Source of the DNA: Pseudohongiella sp.
GTDB lineage: Bacteria; Pseudomonadota; Gammaproteobacteria; Pseudomonadales; Pseudohongiellaceae
Direction of reading: 5' to 3'
Length of the DNA stretch: 64,000 nt
Assembly: GCA_030696315.1 (NCBI GenBank)
Contig: JAUYSM010000111.1
Coordinates: forward strand, 27,230-91,229
Shown: positions 19,227 to 28,460 of the stretch, piece after piece
Numbering within the stretch: position 1 is the first letter of the stretch
Layout of the letters: every line of letters starts with the position of its first letter
Notes under the pieces: model-generated
Databases searched by the model: none
What the model was told of the DNA's origin: nothing
What the model saw: the letters and a program-made list of their open reading frames with translations, nothing else
Position numbers and translations under genes: made by a program

Positions 19227-20387
19227 ATGCAACTGAAAAAAATACAGGCAAAAGACATGCGTCAGGCGATGATGCAGGTCAGGGACGAATTGGGCGATGA
19301 TGCGGCCATCCTGTCCAGTCGCAGCTTGCCAGCCGGTGGTGTCGAAGTGATTGCGACACTGGCACCGGCCGCGCCGCTTGCCAAACCAGTTGCCTCTGCT
19401 GCCAAAACTGCTGACGCGAACGTCAGCAAAGCAGAATTCGGCGCCATGCGTTCGGAATTGCACAGTATACGTACCCTGTTGCAACAACGTATTAATGGTC
19501 TGGCATGGGAGCAATTCTCCAATCGATCGCCTGCCCAGGCCGTGGTCTGGGAGCGACTGACAGCCATGGGGATACCCGGTTTTCTGACACGTCAATTAGT
19601 TGACAAAGCGGGCAACGGAAAAACCATTGACCAGAACTGGAAGCAGGTACTCGCAGCCTTGGTCAAAACCATTCCAGTGCTGGGCAACGATCCCGTTCAA
19701 GACGGCGGCAGGTTTGCATTCGTTGGGCCAACCGGCGCTGGAAAAACCACCACTATTGCCAAGCTGGCCACCCGTTATGTGTTGCAGAATGGCGCAGACA
19801 GCGTGGCCTTGGTTACAACTGACAGTTTCAGACTCGCGGCCCACGAACAATTACGCACGCTGGGAAGGATACTGGGCGTAACAGTCAAAGTTGTTGATGA
19901 ACAACATACCCTGCAGGAAATCTTGGCTGGATTGAGCCACAAAAAACTGATTCTGATTGATACCGCAGGTTTGCCAGCCGGACACCCGGAACAACAGCGA
20001 CAGCTTGCCATGTTGCGCAGCGTCATCAACCTGCAGAAATGGCTGGTTCTCCCCGTCACCAGCCAGGCCCAGGTTTTGCGTTCCGCATGGAAAACCTGTT
20101 CGACGGCAGGGATTTCTGCGTGTATTCTCACGCATATGGATGAAGCCTGTGTGCTGGGTGATGCACTGGCGCTGACCATTGAGCAAAAACTGCCGGTCGC
20201 CTACGAAACATTTGGTCAGGCGATACCCGATGATATTGCTGTCGCGCAGGCGACTGCTTTGGTAAGACGTGCAGTGGCGCTTGGCAGAGCGCAGGCGGAA
20301 GTGCCGGTTGAGCGCGAACGCATGATGTCCGAGTATGGTGGTCAAACCGCGATGACACCCGAGCTCCGTCGCATGGCGTCGATTTAG
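19227..20387 (+). CDS. flhF: Polar flagellum placement GTPase FlhF
   Basis: SRP-type GTPase that marks the cell pole for flagellar assembly (386 residues, shorter than the roughly 430-500 of Pseudomonas and Vibrio). It has an N-terminal B domain (MRQAMMQVRDELGDDAAILSSR), a short Ala-rich linker, then the NG domain with GPTGAGKTTTIAKLA, the TTDSFRLAAHEQLRTLG insertion box and LILIDTAGLP. AAAGGAAAA precedes the ATG. The linker accounts for the shortness. Confidence 0.94.
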   Translation: MQLKKIQAKDMRQAMMQVRDELGDDAAILSSRSLPAGGVEVIATLAPAAPLAKPVASAAKTADANVSKAEFGAMRSELHSIRTLLQQRINGLAWEQFSNRSPAQAVVWERLTAMGIPGFLTRQLVDKAGNGKTIDQNWKQVLAALVKTIPVLGNDPVQDGGRFAFVGPTGAGKTTTIAKLATRYVLQNGADSVALVTTDSFRLAAHEQLRTLGRILGVTVKVVDEQHTLQEILAGLSHKKLILIDTAGLPAGHPEQQRQLAMLRSVINLQKWLVLPVTSQAQVLRSAWKTCSTAGISACILTHMDEACVLGDALALTIEQKLPVAYETFGQAIPDDIAVAQATALVRRAVALGRAQAEVPVERERMMSEYGGQTAMTPELRRMASI

Positions 20388-20450
20388 ACTGAAACATAGA
20401 AAAACTGTTGATCCTGGGTCAACGATCTGACTGATCTGGAGAGTGTTGGG

Positions 20451-21257
20451 ATGCATCCCATACAAGTGCTTGCTGTCACTGGCGGCAAAGGAGGCGTTGG
20501 CAAAACCAGCATTTCCGTGAATTTGAGCATTGGACTTGCCCAATTGGGCAAACGAGTTGTATTGATGGACGCGGATCTTGGCCTGGCCAACGTCGATATT
20601 TTGTTGGGTATCAAGGCACAAAGAACCATTGAAGATGTACTCAAGGGAGACTGTGGCCTCGCTGATATTTTAATCGAGACCAATGGCATTAAAGTCATTC
20701 CTGCCTCATCTGGCGTGCAGTCGCTGGTCAATATGGGACCGGGTCAACATGCTGGCATTATAAGTGCTTTCAGTGAGTTAGCTGAGGTACTGGATGTATT
20801 GGTCATCGATACCGCTGCAGGTATTTCAGATTCAGTGGTCAGTTTTGTGAGAGCAGCGCAAGAAGTGCTGGTGGTTGTCTGCGACGAGCCATCGTCGATG
20901 ACTGATGCGTATGCACTGATAAAGTTGCTGCATCGGGATTGCCAGTTGCGAGACTTCCGTATTCTGGCAAACATGACACGAACACCCGATGAAGGCCAAA
21001 ATCTGTTTAATCGCTTTTCTGCGGTTGCCAGTCGGTTTCTGGACGTCAATCTCAGATATGCAGGTGATATCCCCTTTGACGATAATGTGCGCAAAGCGTC
21101 TCAAAGACAAAAACCATTGCTGGAAGCCTACCCAGGCAGCAAGGCCTCAGAAGCCTACCGGCGATTGTCGCGAACTATCAGTCTGTGGCCGGTGCGAACA
21201 GAGGCGAGCGGGCAATTGGAGTTTTTTGTTGAAAGACTGGTGCAGAGTACGCTTTGA
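20451..21257 (+). CDS. flhG: Flagellar number regulator FlhG/FleN
   Basis: MinD-like ATPase that limits flagellar number by restraining FleQ/FlrA and FlhF (268 residues). Deviant Walker A TGGKGGVGKTSISVNL, switch MDADLGLANVDILLG and VLVIDTAAGIS are intact. GGAGAG lies upstream of the ATG. The order flhF-flhG-fliA-cheY is typical of polar flagellates. Confidence 0.95.
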   Translation: MHPIQVLAVTGGKGGVGKTSISVNLSIGLAQLGKRVVLMDADLGLANVDILLGIKAQRTIEDVLKGDCGLADILIETNGIKVIPASSGVQSLVNMGPGQHAGIISAFSELAEVLDVLVIDTAAGISDSVVSFVRAAQEVLVVVCDEPSSMTDAYALIKLLHRDCQLRDFRILANMTRTPDEGQNLFNRFSAVASRFLDVNLRYAGDIPFDDNVRKASQRQKPLLEAYPGSKASEAYRRLSRTISLWPVRTEASGQLEFFVERLVQSTL

Positions 21258-21336
21258 TGTTACCGGATCAGTGTGACAGCAGTATCAATGAACCAGGGTG
21301 GCTTGAGCGACCCGCAAAATCCCTGAGAGGGTGTTT

Positions 21337-22071
21337 ATGACAACATCTAGTGGCGCCTCCCTGTATCAACAGGTGCAGTCGGACTCCATGTCTGATGTTG
21401 TCATATTGCATGCACCGCTCGTCAAACGTATTGCCCATCACCTGTTGATGCGCATGCCATCCAGTGTTCAATTGGACGACCTTGTGCAGTCCGGCATGAT
21501 TGGCCTGTTGGAAGCTGCCAGAAAATATGATGTCAGTAAAGGTGCCAGTTTTGAGACCTATGCGGGTATTCGTATTCGTGGCGCTATGCTTGATGAAATC
21601 AGGCGTGGCGATTGGGCACCCAGATCTGTGCATCGCAAATCGCGCGAAGTTGCTGATGCCGTGCGCACCGTAGAGTCCCGAACCGGGACTGATGCCAAAG
21701 ATCACGAAGTTGCCGAGGAACTAGGCATTGATCTTGAGTCGTACCACAACATTTTGCAGGACGCGAGTGGCAGTCGCCTGTTCAGCTTTGATGATTTGAC
21801 TGAAAACGGCGGCGATTCCGTCCTTGAATCGGTGAATGAGGAAATCGCAGGACCTTCTGAAGAGCTACAGGAGGAGTCGTTCAGGCATCATCTTGCGCAG
21901 GCAATTGAGGGTCTTCCCGAGCGGGAAAAGTTGGTGTTATCGCTTTACTACGACGAAGAACTCAATCTCAAGGAAATCGGAGAAGTGCTGGGCGTGAGTG
22001 AATCGCGTGTCAGTCAGATCCATAGTCAGGCTGCTCTGCGTTTGCGGTCACGTTTGCAGGAATGGAAATAA
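21337..22071 (+). CDS. fliA: Flagellar sigma factor FliA (sigma28)
   Basis: Sigma factor for late flagellar and chemotaxis genes (244 residues). Region 2 contains LVQSGMIGLLEAARKYD and FETYAGIRIRGAMLDEIRRGDW. Region 4 contains LPEREKLVLSLYYDEELNLKEIGEVLGVSESRVSQIHSQA (in parts). The frame also opens at GTG 21331, but GAGAGG at 21325-21330 is best placed for ATG 21337. Confidence 0.96.
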   Translation: MTTSSGASLYQQVQSDSMSDVVILHAPLVKRIAHHLLMRMPSSVQLDDLVQSGMIGLLEAARKYDVSKGASFETYAGIRIRGAMLDEIRRGDWAPRSVHRKSREVADAVRTVESRTGTDAKDHEVAEELGIDLESYHNILQDASGSRLFSFDDLTENGGDSVLESVNEEIAGPSEELQEESFRHHLAQAIEGLPEREKLVLSLYYDEELNLKEIGEVLGVSESRVSQIHSQAALRLRSRLQEWK

Positions 22072-22148
22072 CACCTATCAGATAACTGTCGCGATCTCCT
22101 CCGCGCCTGCGCATAATACCTCTCCCGATTTATTTTATCCGTTAAGCC

Positions 22149-22175
22149 TAAATTTTTTCGTATTTCAAGCGATAA
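22149..22175 (+). promoter_or_regulatory. sigma28-type promoter before cheY
   Basis: TAAA at 22149-22152, exactly 15 bases, then AGCGATAA at 22168-22175. The FliA consensus is TAAA-N15-GCCGATAA, so 10 of 12 specified bases match. It lies about 65 bases before cheY and directly downstream of the gene for its own sigma factor. The rest of the 169-base gap shows nothing else definite. Confidence 0.6.
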
Positions 22176-22240
22176 CCTGTTGGGGAAACAGCTTTTACTG
22201 ACATCTGTACCCCAAATGAACCTATAAGCTGGAGGCGGTT

Positions 22241-22633
22241 TTGGACAAAAACATGAAGATTCTCATTGTTGACGACTTCTCAACAATGCGCCGTATTATC
22301 AAAAATCTGTTGAGAGATCTCGGATTTACCAATACTGCTGAAGCCGACGATGGCAGTTCAGCATTGCCTATGCTGGAAAAAGGTAGTTTCGATTTCCTGA
22401 TCACAGACTGGAATATGCCAGGCATGACGGGTATTGAATTACTCGTTGCCTGTCGCGCCAGCGACAAACTCAAGACCTTGCCAATTTTGATGGTCACCGC
22501 AGAAGCCAAACGCGATCAGATTATTGCCGCCGCCCAAGCAGGCGTTAATGGTTATGTCGTGAAACCTTTCACCGCTGCCGCATTGCAAGAGAAGATCGAA
22601 AAAATCTTTGAACGCATTGAAGCTGCAAGCTGA
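22241..22633 (+). CDS. cheY: Chemotaxis response regulator CheY
   Basis: Single-domain receiver that binds FliM when phosphorylated by CheA (130 residues). It has the acidic pair in [12 protein letters not shown], the phospho-acceptor Asp in [12 protein letters not shown], conserved Thr/Ala (MVTAEA) and Lys (YVVKPFTAA). The start is TTG: GGAGG at 22231-22235 is 5 bases before TTG 22241, whereas the first ATG (22253) is too far away. Confidence 0.95.
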   Translation: MDKNMKILIVDDFSTMRRIIKNLLRDLGFTNTAEADDGSSALPMLEKGSFDFLITDWNMPGMTGIELLVACRASDKLKTLPILMVTAEAKRDQIIAAAQAGVNGYVVKPFTAAALQEKIEKIFERIEAAS

Positions 22634-22643
22634 GGAAAGGCCA

Positions 22644-23468
22644 ATGCCAACATCACAAGATATGAGTTTGATGGATATTGCAGATCAGGCTGCCGAAAAC
22701 TTCACCATTGCATTACGTGATCGTACCCGCGCCTTGATGACCAGTCTCGAAGGTAATGACCTGGCATCTGCCAGTGAACTGATTCGCCAGATCAATCTGA
22801 CACGTGACGAGACCTTGTATCACGAAGTGGGTCGACTGACTCGAGCCTTGCACAATGCGCTGCGCGACTTTCACCTTGATATCGGTCTGCATGCATCAGC
22901 AAAGGTTGAACATGAACTCTCCGAAATGGCAGATGCGCGCAGCAGATTGAACTACGTCATAAAAATGACCGAAGACGCCGCCAACCTGACCATGGATCGC
23001 GTCGATGAAGCAACCCCAATTATCCAGAACCTTGTTGATAGCGGTAAGGGGCTTAAACAGGACTGGCAAACTTTTGTTGCGAATCAACCATCAATGACCG
23101 CCGATCAAGCCGCACTTTTTGGTCGCATCGAGTTGTATCTGGCCAAAGTGGCCAATGACGGGCAGGGCATTCATAGCCGGTTGACCGATATTCTGATGGC
23201 TCAGGGATACCAGGATTTGAGTGGGCAGGTAATCAAACGTGTCATCGATCTGGTCAGTGATGTTGAAAAGAGCCTGGTTCGTCTGGTCAAAATTGCCAGC
23301 AATGTTGAAGCGGTAGCAGGCATACAGTCTCCCGTCACCGCCAAAACACAACTGGATGCCCAGCAAAGAATCAAGGCTGAAGGTCCACAAATGAGCACAG
23401 CATCCAAAAAGGATGTTGTATCCGGGCAGGACGATGTAGACGAGTTATTGTCCAGCCTGGGTTTTTGA
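22644..23468 (+). CDS. cheZ: CheY-P phosphatase CheZ
   Basis: Removes phosphate from CheY (274 residues). The long helical hairpin carries the catalytic motif region (GYQDLSGQVIKRVIDLV, with the Gln that activates water). The C-terminal CheY-binding peptide is intact (DVDELLSSLGF). The frame opens at TTG 22608 inside cheY, but AGGAAAGG immediately before ATG 22644 decides the start. Confidence 0.94.
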   Translation: MPTSQDMSLMDIADQAAENFTIALRDRTRALMTSLEGNDLASASELIRQINLTRDETLYHEVGRLTRALHNALRDFHLDIGLHASAKVEHELSEMADARSRLNYVIKMTEDAANLTMDRVDEATPIIQNLVDSGKGLKQDWQTFVANQPSMTADQAALFGRIELYLAKVANDGQGIHSRLTDILMAQGYQDLSGQVIKRVIDLVSDVEKSLVRLVKIASNVEAVAGIQSPVTAKTQLDAQQRIKAEGPQMSTASKKDVVSGQDDVDELLSSLGF

Positions 23469-23497
23469 CCGCAGTTGACCATATTGAGAGTCGCACT

Positions 23498-25570
23498 ATG
23501 AGCTTTTTTGATGATGAAGAGATTCTTGAGGATTTTCTGGTGGAAGCCGGAGAAATTCTTGAACTGCTCTCTGAACAACTGGTTCAGCTTGAAAAACAAC
23601 CAGATGACAAAAATCTGCTCAATGCGATCTTTCGCGGTTTCCATACCGTAAAAGGAGGCGCTGGTTTTCTGCAGCTCGGCGCCATGGTTGACTGCTGCCA
23701 CGTGACAGAAAATCTGTTTGACATCCTGCGCAATGGCAAGCAACAAGTGTCACCCGCATTGATGGACGTGGTGTTGCAGGCACTTGATGAAGTTAACGTG
23801 ATGTTTGACAGTGTTAAAGTCAGACAAGCACCCAAACCTGCTCCCGCTCATTTGCTGGAGTCATTGGCAATACTGGCCAGAGGAGAGCAACTACCTGGCT
23901 CGCAAATCGCGCCCGAGGGTCGCGTTGCTGTGGCAGTTGAATCAGTCAAAGACAACGCAGACGAAATCACCGAAGATGAGTTTGACCAGTTACTGGCCGC
24001 GCTTGATTCGGCGGCTGGTGAGGGTAACGAGGGTTCCGGGATTCCCGCCAGCAGTTCCGCGAGCGCAGCCGCTGATGACGAAATTTCTGAGGAAGAATTT
24101 GAAGCGTTGCTCGATCAGATGCAGGGTACTGCAACAGCCAAAGCAGCCCCAGCCCCAGCCCCTGTCCCAGCCGAGGCCGTGCCGGTATCAGACGAAATCA
24201 GTGATGATGAATTTGAAGCGCTGCTTGACCAATTACATGGTGGCGGGATTCATCAGGGCGTACCTAAGACTGGGGTCGTGTTGCCCCCAACGTTAACTGC
24301 GCCTGGCAAGTCTGCGGGACCGGCTTCAGGCTCAACCCGACCGCCAGCACCATCCCTGCATGCAGTGCCCACCCCCGAGCGAGTTGAAGTCAAAGAAGCG
24401 CCTGCAGAAACCACAGTAAGAGTCGATACACGCCGCCTCGATCAAATTATGAACATGGTCGGCGAACTGGTATTGGTTCGTAACCGTCTGGTTAGAATTG
24501 GCAGCAACAGCGCAGATGAGATGCTGTCAAAAGCTGTCTCAAATCTGGATCTGGTTACCGCCGACCTGCAAACATCCGTCATGAAAACCAGAATGCAGCC
24601 AATCAAAAAGGTGTTTGGCCGCTTCCCGCGTGTTGTGCGCGACCTGGCACGCAGCCTCAACAAAGAAGTCATACTTGAGTTGCATGGCGAAGAAACTGAC
24701 CTCGACAAAAATCTGGTGGAAGCGCTGGCTGACCCATTGGTGCACTTGGTACGCAACGCGGTAGATCATGGCATTGAACAACCAGAACAACGTCTGGCCA
24801 AAGGCAAATCCAGAGAAGGTACCATCTTGCTGGCGGCGGAACAGGAGGGTGATCACATCCTGCTGACCATCAGCGATGACGGCAATGGTATGGACCCGGA
24901 ACTGCTGAGGCGTAAAGCCGTAGAAAAAGGTTTGATGGACAAAGACGCGGCTGACAGACTCACCCGCACTGAGTGTTTCGAGTTGATTTTTGCACCTGGA
25001 TTCTCAACAAAAACTGAGGTATCCGACGTATCCGGCCGCGGCGTCGGCATGGACGTTGTCAAAACCAAAATTGCTCAGCTTAATGGTACGGTCAGTATTG
25101 ACTCTGCGCCTGGCAAAGGTTCCCGCATCGAGATCAAAGTACCGCTGACACTTGCCATCATGCCGACCATGATGATTCTTGTTGGTGATCAGACATTCGC
25201 GCTGCCACTGGTGAGCGTCAATGAAATTTTCAATTTGAACATGAAGAACACACACGTGATAGATGGCCAACAAGTGGTTACTGTTCGGGATAAAGCCTTG
25301 CCACTGTTCCACCTTCGGCGTTGGCTGAGCAACGGATCGGGCACCAGTATTCAAGAGGATGGCACAGCCAACGTTGTGATTGTCAGCATCGGAGCGCAAC
25401 GAGTTGGTTTTGTTGTTGATACCCTGATTGGACAGGAAGAAGTGGTCATCAAGCCTCTGGGCAGAATGCTGCATGGCACCGCTGGCATGGCTGGTGCGAC
25501 CATTACCGGAGACGGTCGCATCGCGATTATTCTGGATGTACCTGGGTTGTTGAAAAAGTACGCTGCATAA
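23498..25570 (+). CDS. cheA: Chemotaxis histidine kinase CheA, linker with three EFEALLD motifs
   Basis: Kinase of the chemoreceptor array, phosphorylating CheY and CheB (690 residues). P1 at 1-110 has phospho-acceptor His49 (FHTVKGGAGF). P3 starts near 306 (RRLDQIMNMVGELVLVRNRL), followed by P4 ATPase motifs (LVRNAVDHGIE, DDGNGMD, GRGVGMDVVK) and P5. No P2 domain is recognisable. Residues 150-300 are acidic and Pro/Ala-rich and hold three similar motifs at about 155-168, 193-206 and 232-245 (DEISEEEFEALLDQM type). The start is ATG 23498 with GAGAG upstream, not TTG 23465. Confidence 0.93.
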   Translation: MSFFDDEEILEDFLVEAGEILELLSEQLVQLEKQPDDKNLLNAIFRGFHTVKGGAGFLQLGAMVDCCHVTENLFDILRNGKQQVSPALMDVVLQALDEVNVMFDSVKVRQAPKPAPAHLLESLAILARGEQLPGSQIAPEGRVAVAVESVKDNADEITEDEFDQLLAALDSAAGEGNEGSGIPASSSASAAADDEISEEEFEALLDQMQGTATAKAAPAPAPVPAEAVPVSDEISDDEFEALLDQLHGGGIHQGVPKTGVVLPPTLTAPGKSAGPASGSTRPPAPSLHAVPTPERVEVKEAPAETTVRVDTRRLDQIMNMVGELVLVRNRLVRIGSNSADEMLSKAVSNLDLVTADLQTSVMKTRMQPIKKVFGRFPRVVRDLARSLNKEVILELHGEETDLDKNLVEALADPLVHLVRNAVDHGIEQPEQRLAKGKSREGTILLAAEQEGDHILLTISDDGNGMDPELLRRKAVEKGLMDKDAADRLTRTECFELIFAPGFSTKTEVSDVSGRGVGMDVVKTKIAQLNGTVSIDSAPGKGSRIEIKVPLTLAIMPTMMILVGDQTFALPLVSVNEIFNLNMKNTHVIDGQQVVTVRDKALPLFHLRRWLSNGSGTSIQEDGTANVVIVSIGAQRVGFVVDTLIGQEEVVIKPLGRMLHGTAGMAGATITGDGRIAIILDVPGLLKKYAA

Positions 25571-25587
25571 CGCATGGAAGGGTGTTG

Positions 25588-26676
25588 ATGAAGATAAAGG
25601 TGTTGGTTGTTGATGATTCCGGTTTTTTCAGGCGACGCCTGACAGAGCTTATAAATGCTGACCCAAGATTAACTGTTGTTGGCACTGCGGCCAACGGTCA
25701 GGAAGCCATTGATCAGACACAATTGCTGCGCCCCGATGTCATCACCATGGACTACGAGATGCCAGTGATGGATGGCATTACCGCACTGAAGCAGATTAAC
25801 AAGCAGTCCGGCACACCAGTGTTGATGTTTTCATCGCTGAGTTATGAAGGCGCACGTGTCACGTTGGATGCACTTGATGCAGGTGCGGTGGATTATTTAC
25901 CTAAAAACTTTGAGGACATATCAAAACATCCCGACGAGTTGCAGCGCATTTTATGTGAACGAATTGTGGTGGTGTCTAACAGCCGCCGGCGCTTGCCTGA
26001 AACGAAACAGCCAGTCTTGACAAGTACGCCGCCGACAGCCGCTTTGCCAGTCTCAAGTTCGGCACCATCCACGCTGGTGTCGCCACCGTTACGAAGGCGT
26101 GCGGGAGTCAGCCGCGATCTGGTGATTATAGGGGCATCCACTGGCGGTCCGATGGCGCTTCAGGAAGTGCTGACTAAATTGCCCGAAAGCTTTCCGCTTC
26201 CGATCTTGCTGGTACAGCATATGCCAGGCACATTCACTAAAGCGTTTGCAGAGCGACTGGACAAGATCTGCAAAATCAGGATCTCGGAAGCATGCGACGG
26301 CGACATGTTAAAGGCTGGCCATGCTTATCTGGCACCGGGGGGTAAACAGATGATGATCGATAGTCGTCTTCCGCTCAGAATCAAGGTAATCGAAGGTGAT
26401 GTCAGGCTCAACTACAAACCCTCGCTCGACGTGACCTTCGGGTCAGCGGCGCGTGAACTGAGTGGCAGAGTGCTCGGTATTGTGCTCACTGGCATGGGCG
26501 CAGATGGCAGGGAAGGGGCCAGAATGCTCAAGGCCCAAGGCGCCACGATTTGGTCACAGGACGAGGCCAGCAGTGTGATTTACGGGATGCCAATGGCTGT
26601 CGCAAAAGCGGGTTTGACTGATGAAGTACTCAGCCTGACCAAAATCGCACCACGACTTTGTGAAGAGATCAACTAA
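25588..26676 (+). CDS. cheB: Chemoreceptor methylesterase CheB
   Basis: Receiver-controlled methylesterase and glutamine deamidase for adaptation (362 residues). The receiver has VLVVDDSGFFRRRL and phospho-acceptor Asp in ITMDYEMPVMDG. A Pro/Ser linker follows, then the esterase with the Ser of GASTGGP, the His of VQHMPGTFTKAFAERL and the Asp of GMGADG. GGAAGGG sets ATG 25588 rather than GTG 25582. The stop is one base before parC. Confidence 0.95.
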   Translation: MKIKVLVVDDSGFFRRRLTELINADPRLTVVGTAANGQEAIDQTQLLRPDVITMDYEMPVMDGITALKQINKQSGTPVLMFSSLSYEGARVTLDALDAGAVDYLPKNFEDISKHPDELQRILCERIVVVSNSRRRLPETKQPVLTSTPPTAALPVSSSAPSTLVSPPLRRRAGVSRDLVIIGASTGGPMALQEVLTKLPESFPLPILLVQHMPGTFTKAFAERLDKICKIRISEACDGDMLKAGHAYLAPGGKQMMIDSRLPLRIKVIEGDVRLNYKPSLDVTFGSAARELSGRVLGIVLTGMGADGREGARMLKAQGATIWSQDEASSVIYGMPMAVAKAGLTDEVLSLTKIAPRLCEEIN

Positions 26677-26677
26677 T

Positions 26678-27520
26678 ATGCGTGTCTGGGCAGTCGCAAA
26701 TCAAAAAGGCGGTGTGGGTAAAACCACCACGACCGTTGCGTTGGCCTGCCTGCTGGCAGATCAGGGGCATAGGGTTTTGATGCTTGACCTTGACCCCCAG
26801 GCATCACTGGGCAGTTATTTTGGTTATGCACCAGATCAATCGGCTAAAAGCTCATTTGAATGGTTTGCCAGCCCAGGGCAATTACGTGACGACGTTCTGA
26901 TGGCCTCCATCAGATCCACACAGAGTGCGCGACTGGACCTGGTGCCCGGCAGCACGGCGCTTGCCACGCTAGAGCGATCAGCGGTCAGTATCGAAGGCAT
27001 GGGATTGGCTGTGTCGCGCGCACTGGCAAAAGTCTGGGAAAATTATGACTATGTATTGATTGATAGTCCGCCTACCCTGGGGGTACTACTCATTAATGCA
27101 TTGGCAGCCTGTCAGAAACTCATCATCCCCGTACAAACAGAATTCCTTGCAATAAAGGGTGTCGAGCGCATGCTCAATACGCTGAGCATGGTCAATCGGT
27201 CGCGCAAGCAACCCTTGGCCTATTTTATGGTGCCAACGCTGTTTGATCGGCGCACTCAGGCCAGTGTCAGTAGTTATCGATACATGCGTAAAACCTGGCC
27301 AGAACACACGTGGCATGCTGCCATTCCGGTAGATACACGATTACGTGACGCCAGTTCCAGGGGGCTCACGCCGCTGGAACTTGATCCAGAAAGCAGAGGC
27401 ATTCAGTCATACGCGTCGCTGTTAAAAACCTTGTTGCAACAAGATTTTGACGCTATTTCGCAAACCATCAGTCAATCCACCAGTGCGCCCTCTGGTGCAG
27501 GAGTCATCAGTCGTGCGTGA
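26678..27520 (+). CDS. parC: ParA-like ATPase ParC (polar chemotaxis positioning)
   Basis: ParA/Soj-family ATPase (280 residues) with deviant Walker A NQKGGVGKTTTTVAL, Walker A' MLDLDPQASLGSY and VLIDSPPTLG. In Vibrio, ParC recruits chemotaxis arrays to the pole through ParP; its position between cheB and a CheW-like gene is the same. It is not topoisomerase IV ParC and not the chromosomal parA. ATG 26678 is chosen over GTG 26660, which lies inside cheB. Confidence 0.85.
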   Translation: MRVWAVANQKGGVGKTTTTVALACLLADQGHRVLMLDLDPQASLGSYFGYAPDQSAKSSFEWFASPGQLRDDVLMASIRSTQSARLDLVPGSTALATLERSAVSIEGMGLAVSRALAKVWENYDYVLIDSPPTLGVLLINALAACQKLIIPVQTEFLAIKGVERMLNTLSMVNRSRKQPLAYFMVPTLFDRRTQASVSSYRYMRKTWPEHTWHAAIPVDTRLRDASSRGLTPLELDPESRGIQSYASLLKTLLQQDFDAISQTISQSTSAPSGAGVISRA

Positions 27521-28319
27521 GTCAGTTGCCCAGAGTCACGAACAATCAATCCATCATCGGGATATTGTGCAGGACTACCTTGATGCCTTGCTGCAAGAGG
27601 CCAGTCTCTCTGCCGAACTTGAAGAGACTGTGTGCGCACCTGCTAAGGTAATTGCCACAGTCATTGTGGCGGAGCCGGACGTACCAAAAACAGTCACCCC
27701 GATTTATGCGGTGTCGGCGCCAGTATTATCTGATCCTGCTGAAATCAGCGTACGCTCAGTGAATAAACCGGTGCCGGACGATAGCAGTCCTGCGCAGGTA
27801 ACTACTGTGACTCGGACACGCACGACAGCAACCGAGCGTGAAGTGCCCGAGTGGGGCCGGCAAGGTTTTGCCGCATTACTGTTTGATGTTGCCGGCATCA
27901 AAATGGCGGCGCCTCTGCACACCTTGGGCGGAATTTGCCTGATCGAAGATAATTTGCAGAGTGTTGTGGCTCAGGCTGACTGGTTTATGGGTTTACTGCG
28001 TTGGAATGACCGTAACTTGCGTGTCATCGATACCGCCCGATTTGTGATGCCTGAACGCATAAAAGACAACTCCCACAGAGCACAGTATCAAAGTGTGATT
28101 GTACTGGGGGACAGTCATTGGGCACTGGCCGTTGATCAGGCTGACGAATCCACGCATCTGGCATCACAAGATGTGCGCTGGAAACATTTATTGGGCACGC
28201 GTCCCTGGCTGGCTGGGACTCTGCTAAACCGCTTGTGTGCATTGGTTGATGTAGACAGTTTGACTGAATTGCTCGAAGACGCTGACCACTCTTCACCAAG
28301 CCCTAAAGAGCAGCACTGA
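27513..28319 (+). CDS. parP: CheW-domain protein ParP
   Basis: 268 residues. About 130 residues of acidic, Pro/Val-rich linker precede a C-terminal CheW-like domain (ALLFDVAGIKMAAPLHTLGGICLIED; WFMGLLRWNDRNLRVIDTARFVM in part). In Vibrio, ParP links ParC to CheA and stabilises arrays. The match here is position, architecture and domain; the ParP role is inferred. The frame opens at TTG 27447 well inside parC. GTG 27513 has AGGAG 9 bases upstream and an 8-base overlap, so it is preferred. Confidence 0.78.
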   Translation: MRESVAQSHEQSIHHRDIVQDYLDALLQEASLSAELEETVCAPAKVIATVIVAEPDVPKTVTPIYAVSAPVLSDPAEISVRSVNKPVPDDSSPAQVTTVTRTRTTATEREVPEWGRQGFAALLFDVAGIKMAAPLHTLGGICLIEDNLQSVVAQADWFMGLLRWNDRNLRVIDTARFVMPERIKDNSHRAQYQSVIVLGDSHWALAVDQADESTHLASQDVRWKHLLGTRPWLAGTLLNRLCALVDVDSLTELLEDADHSSPSPKEQH

Positions 28320-28331
28320 CAGGCGCCTTTC

Positions 28332-28347
28332 TGGCCTGATATTTGCT
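28332..28347 (+). promoter_or_regulatory. sigma54-type promoter before cheW
   Basis: TGGCCTGATATTTGCT differs from TGGCACG-N4-TTGCW at two bases and keeps GG (28333-28334) and GC (28345-28346) at correct spacing. It lies about 115 bases upstream of cheW, in the 141-base gap that separates it from parP. No other element was seen in the gap. Confidence 0.5.
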
Positions 28348-28460
28348 TTATTAATTTTAATAGTGTTGGTCATGCGCAAAAATTTGCAAAACGCTGATTT
28401 TTTGACGCAGCCGACAATCACAACAAGCACGCAAACGTCTTGCTGTAGGAGGAAAACAAC

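Noticed and set aside
24146..24180. Short C-rich repeat in cheA as a mobile or microsatellite element
   Set aside because: It encodes an Ala-Pro hinge in frame. No target duplication or further copies were seen.
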